Shown in pieces: positions 5,071 to 7,198 of a stretch of DNA of 7,198 nt. The DNA comes from Acidimicrobiales bacterium (lineage in GTDB: Bacteria > Actinomycetota > Acidimicrobiia > Acidimicrobiales > UBA8190). The stretch lies in contig JASHZK010000234.1 of the NCBI GenBank assembly GCA_030042575.1, positions 1 to 7,198 of the forward strand, written 5' to 3'. Each line of letters opens with the position of its first letter. The first letter of the stretch is position 1. Under the pieces are notes generated by a model. The model worked only from the letters and a program-made list of their open reading frames with translations, was not told the origin of the DNA and did not search any database. The position numbers were made by a program, and so were the translations under genes.

Positions 5071-6090
5071 GTGGTGACAGCTGCGGTCGGCGGTCGCCGG
5101 CGGGTGGCGCTGGTCCTCGGGGCCGGGGGGATGGCCGGGCTGGCCTTCCACGCCGGGGTCCTGTCGGCGTTGGCCGAGGCGGTGGGTTGGGACCCGGGCT
5201 CGGCGGACCTCGTGGTGGGGACCTCGGCCGGGTCGATCACGGCCGTCGCCCTGCGGGCCGGGTTGAGCGCCGCCGATCTCCTGGCCCGTACGTGCGGCCA
5301 ACCGCTGTCGCCCGAGGGAGCGGCCCTGTTGGCCCCGGCCGACGCGGCGATGGAGGGCCGCCCCGACCCCGTGGGCGCCGGGAGGTTCGCACCCCGCCCG
5401 GCTGCCCCCGAGGTGCTGCTGGCGGGGGCGCGCCGTCTCGGCCGCCTGCGTCCCGGGGCCCTGGCCGCCGGCTTGCTGCCGGCCGGAAGGGTGCCCACCT
5501 CCGTCATCTCCGCCGGGGTCGGCGCCCTCTTCCCTGCCGGCTGGCCCACCCGGCCGACCTGGGTGTGCGCGGTGTCACTGGGCGACGGGCAGCTCACCGT
5601 CTTCGGGCGACCGGGAGACCGCCGGGCCGCCGTGGGGCCGGCAGTGGCCGCGTCGTGCGCCATACCTGGTTACTTCGCCCCCGTCGAGATCGACGGGATC
5701 CGCTACGTGGACGGTGGCGCCCACTCCACGGTGAATGTGGCCGAACTGCGCGACCACCACTTCGACCTGGCGGTGGTCGTCGCCCCCATGGCCCGGGCCG
5801 GCGCCCGGCCCCCGCTGGTGCCCCCCGGCCTGCCGGCCGCCATCGGGGCCGTGAGCCGTGAGCTCAACCGCCTTCAGCTCGGTGTGGAAGCGAGAGCGCT
5901 GCGATCCCGGGGAACCGCGGTGGTGGCCTTCTCGCCCACGGTCGAGGACCGGATGGCCATGGGCCTCAACCCCATGGACGGCTCCCGACGTGCCCCCATC
6001 GCCCGCCAAGCCCGGGAATCGGCGCTGCGCCGACTCGAGCGTCCCGAGACGCGCGAGCGGCTCACCCTCCTGCAGGAAGGCGCCGCCTGA
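5071..6090 (+). CDS. Patatin-like phospholipase/lipase
   Basis: A 339-residue serine hydrolase of the patatin family, using a Ser-Asp dyad to release fatty acids from lipids. All three family blocks are present: the glycine-rich oxyanion loop LVLGAGGMAGLAFHAGVL (14-31), the nucleophile elbow GTSAG with S52 (50-54), and the catalytic aspartate D214 in YVDGGAHSTVN. A Pro/Ala/Gly-rich segment (about 85-150) separates the first two blocks from a conserved AVAASCAIPGYFAPVEIDG stretch. A basic, helical C-terminus (about 270-335) follows. There is no signal peptide, so it is probably cytoplasmic or peripheral to membrane or lipid bodies. GTG at 5071 has GGGG at 5060-5063 as a ribosome-binding site; GTG at 5074 is an alternative. 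It lies 18 bases after the WS/DGAT gene on the same strand, which suggests co-transcription and a role in neutral-lipid turnover or fatty-acid supply. The substrate is not determinable from sequence. Confidence 0.93.
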   Translation: MVTAAVGGRRRVALVLGAGGMAGLAFHAGVLSALAEAVGWDPGSADLVVGTSAGSITAVALRAGLSAADLLARTCGQPLSPEGAALLAPADAAMEGRPDPVGAGRFAPRPAAPEVLLAGARRLGRLRPGALAAGLLPAGRVPTSVISAGVGALFPAGWPTRPTWVCAVSLGDGQLTVFGRPGDRRAAVGPAVAASCAIPGYFAPVEIDGIRYVDGGAHSTVNVAELRDHHFDLAVVVAPMARAGARPPLVPPGLPAAIGAVSRELNRLQLGVEARALRSRGTAVVAFSPTVEDRMAMGLNPMDGSRRAPIARQARESALRRLERPETRERLTLLQEGAA

Positions 6091-6110
6091 CCTCGGCTGC
6101 TCCCGCGGCG
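6081..6110. terminator. Weak inverted repeat at the convergent lipase/diiron-protein junction
   Basis: CGCCGC (6081-6086) and GCGGCG (6105-6110) pair around an 18-base loop. They span the lipase stop codon and most of the 26-base gap before the converging diiron gene. There is no T-tract. In DNA this GC-rich a 6-base match can occur by chance. Confidence 0.2.
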
Positions 6111-6116
6111 AGCTGT

Positions 6117-7181
6117 TCAGGTGGGAGCTCGGGTACCGGCACCTTCGGCAGCCACCGCTTCGACGTGGCCCATGCGCTGCCGGTCGAGGGACTCGGCCAC
6201 GGCCTCGTCGTTGGCCATCTCGGCGTCGAGGTCGGTGTCGGCGAATCCGAGCACGCCCATGTCGTCGAAGGCCTTGGTGATGCGCGGCCCCCACAAGCCG
6301 ATGTCCTTGAGCACGGGGACGATGCGCATGAAGAGAAACCCCCGGAACCGTTGCTGAAGCTCGCTGTGAGCCACGTACTCGGTCAGTTCTACCGGCAACT
6401 CCAGACGCTCGAAGATCTCCCCGCCGTTGAAACGGTCGCGCATCCGATAGCAGGCGTCCACGCAGAATTCCTCCCGCTCGTCCCGCTCGGCCTGGGTCAG
6501 CTGGGGGTAGTAGTCACGCAGTGCCAGGCGCCCGAAGGTGACATGACGAGCCTCGTCCTGCATGACGTAGGCATTGATGGCCTTCCCCAGCGGCTCGGTG
6601 GCCGTGTTGCGGATGAAGCCGAAGGCGGCCAGGGCCAGGCCCTCGATGAGCACCTGCATGCCGAGGTAGGTCATGTCCCATCGGCTGTCGGTGATGACGT
6701 CGTCGAGGAGGCTGGCCAAGTTGGGGTTGAGGGGGTAGACGAGGTCGAGCTTCTCGTGGAGATAACGGCTGTAGACCTCGACGTGCCGGGCCTCGTCGAT
6801 CACCTGGGTGGCGGCGTAGAACTTGGAGTCGATGTCGGGCACCGTCTGGACGATCTTCGCCGTGCAGATGAGAGCGCCCTGCTCCCCGTGCATGAACTGG
6901 CTGAAACGCCAGGCCTCGCTGTGGTGGCGGAGGTCGGCCCGCTGGCGGGCATCCATCTTCTCCCACCATTCGGTGCCGCCGATGGGATTGAGCTCGTCGG
7001 GCATCCCGAGGGGGTTGTCGTGGTCCACCTCGATGGACCAGTCGAGCCGGTCCTTGGCGATCCACTGCCGGCGGGTTCCCTTGTCGTACAGCCGCAGGAG
7101 CTGATCGCGACCCTCGGTGTAGTCGAAGTCGAAGACGGTCGTAGAGGGAGACGACATCGACCAGCGGTGGTCCCCCACCAT
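6117..7181 (-). CDS. Ferritin-like diiron oxidase/oxygenase of unknown substrate
   Basis: A protein of about 354 residues with the four-helix-bundle, carboxylate-bridged diiron pattern of R2/desaturase/AurF-type enzymes. The ligand set is complete: E100 (HGEQGA), E130 and H133 (DEARH), E180 (LIEG), E210 and H213 (DEARH). The spacing and the two DEARH motifs identify the superfamily. The N-terminal region is rich in Trp and Asp (DWSIEVDHDNPLGMPDEL, then GGTEWWEKMDARQ). AurF-type N-oxygenases have, as I recall, an extra His ligand four residues before the last ExxH; here that position is V206, so the site looks like the ordinary six-ligand type. Fatty-acid desaturation, hydroxylation or another O2-dependent reaction is possible. 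The nearby lipid genes hint at a lipid substrate but lie on the opposite strand. ATG 7181 is a provisional start: ATG 7157 is an alternative, and the frame remains open to the right edge. Confidence 0.8.
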   Translation of the reverse strand: MVGDHRWSMSSPSTTVFDFDYTEGRDQLLRLYDKGTRRQWIAKDRLDWSIEVDHDNPLGMPDELNPIGGTEWWEKMDARQRADLRHHSEAWRFSQFMHGEQGALICTAKIVQTVPDIDSKFYAATQVIDEARHVEVYSRYLHEKLDLVYPLNPNLASLLDDVITDSRWDMTYLGMQVLIEGLALAAFGFIRNTATEPLGKAINAYVMQDEARHVTFGRLALRDYYPQLTQAERDEREEFCVDACYRMRDRFNGGEIFERLELPVELTEYVAHSELQQRFRGFLFMRIVPVLKDIGLWGPRITKAFDDMGVLGFADTDLDAEMANDEAVAESLDRQRMGHVEAVAAEGAGTRAPT

Positions 7182-7198
7182 CGACGTCTCGGCGCCCG

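Noticed and set aside
3999..5861. Plus-strand open frame of 620 codons, longer than any real gene here
   Set aside because: It crosses the WS/DGAT and lipase genes in another frame, and its product is an Arg/Gly/Pro-rich low-complexity sequence. Both real genes have complete catalytic motifs in their own frames.
1..7198. Search for CRISPR arrays, tRNAs, transposases, att sites and tandem repeats
   Set aside because: None seen on either strand. Short GC-rich repeats are frequent but no more than this base composition explains.

Overview
The window comes from a very GC-rich bacterium, almost certainly an actinobacterium. Four families point that way: an MshA-type mycothiol glycosyltransferase, nickel superoxide dismutase (NiSOD) with its dedicated maturation protease, an RsiG-like c-di-GMP-responsive anti-sigma factor, and a WS/DGAT acyltransferase. 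A deep-branching lineage such as Acidimicrobiia fits, but this is inference. Coding density is high. I see no tRNA, rRNA, insertion sequence, CRISPR array or phage gene.

Left block (1-2624, minus strand, transcribed right to left): four tightly packed genes, probably one operon. In transcription order they are sodX (S26 protease, NiSOD maturation), an rsiG-like gene with two c-di-GMP signature motifs, a small XRE-family DNA-binding protein that seems to start at a CTG codon, and an mshA-like glycosyltransferase that runs off the left edge. Gaps are 32, 18 and 11 bases.

Centre (2625-3396): sodN (NiSOD) is divergent from sodX across a 79-base spacer. A short C-terminal-type DksA/TraR zinc-finger gene converges on it from the right, with a possible hairpin at the convergent junction.

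Right block (3397-7198): a 264-base leader precedes a plus-strand pair, a WS/DGAT wax ester/triacylglycerol synthase followed 18 bases later by a patatin-like lipase. A ferritin-like diiron protein on the minus strand converges on the lipase.

Taken together, the left and central genes combine oxidative-stress defence (NiSOD and its protease, mycothiol synthesis) with regulators (RsiG-like anti-sigma, XRE, DksA/TraR-like). The right-hand pair makes and probably turns over storage neutral lipid. I found no wholly unknown multi-gene system. The points most worth a second look are the RsiG-like protein with a Gln-to-His change in its second c-di-GMP motif, the CTG start in frame with the preceding TGA, the C3H zinc finger, and the unassigned diiron enzyme.
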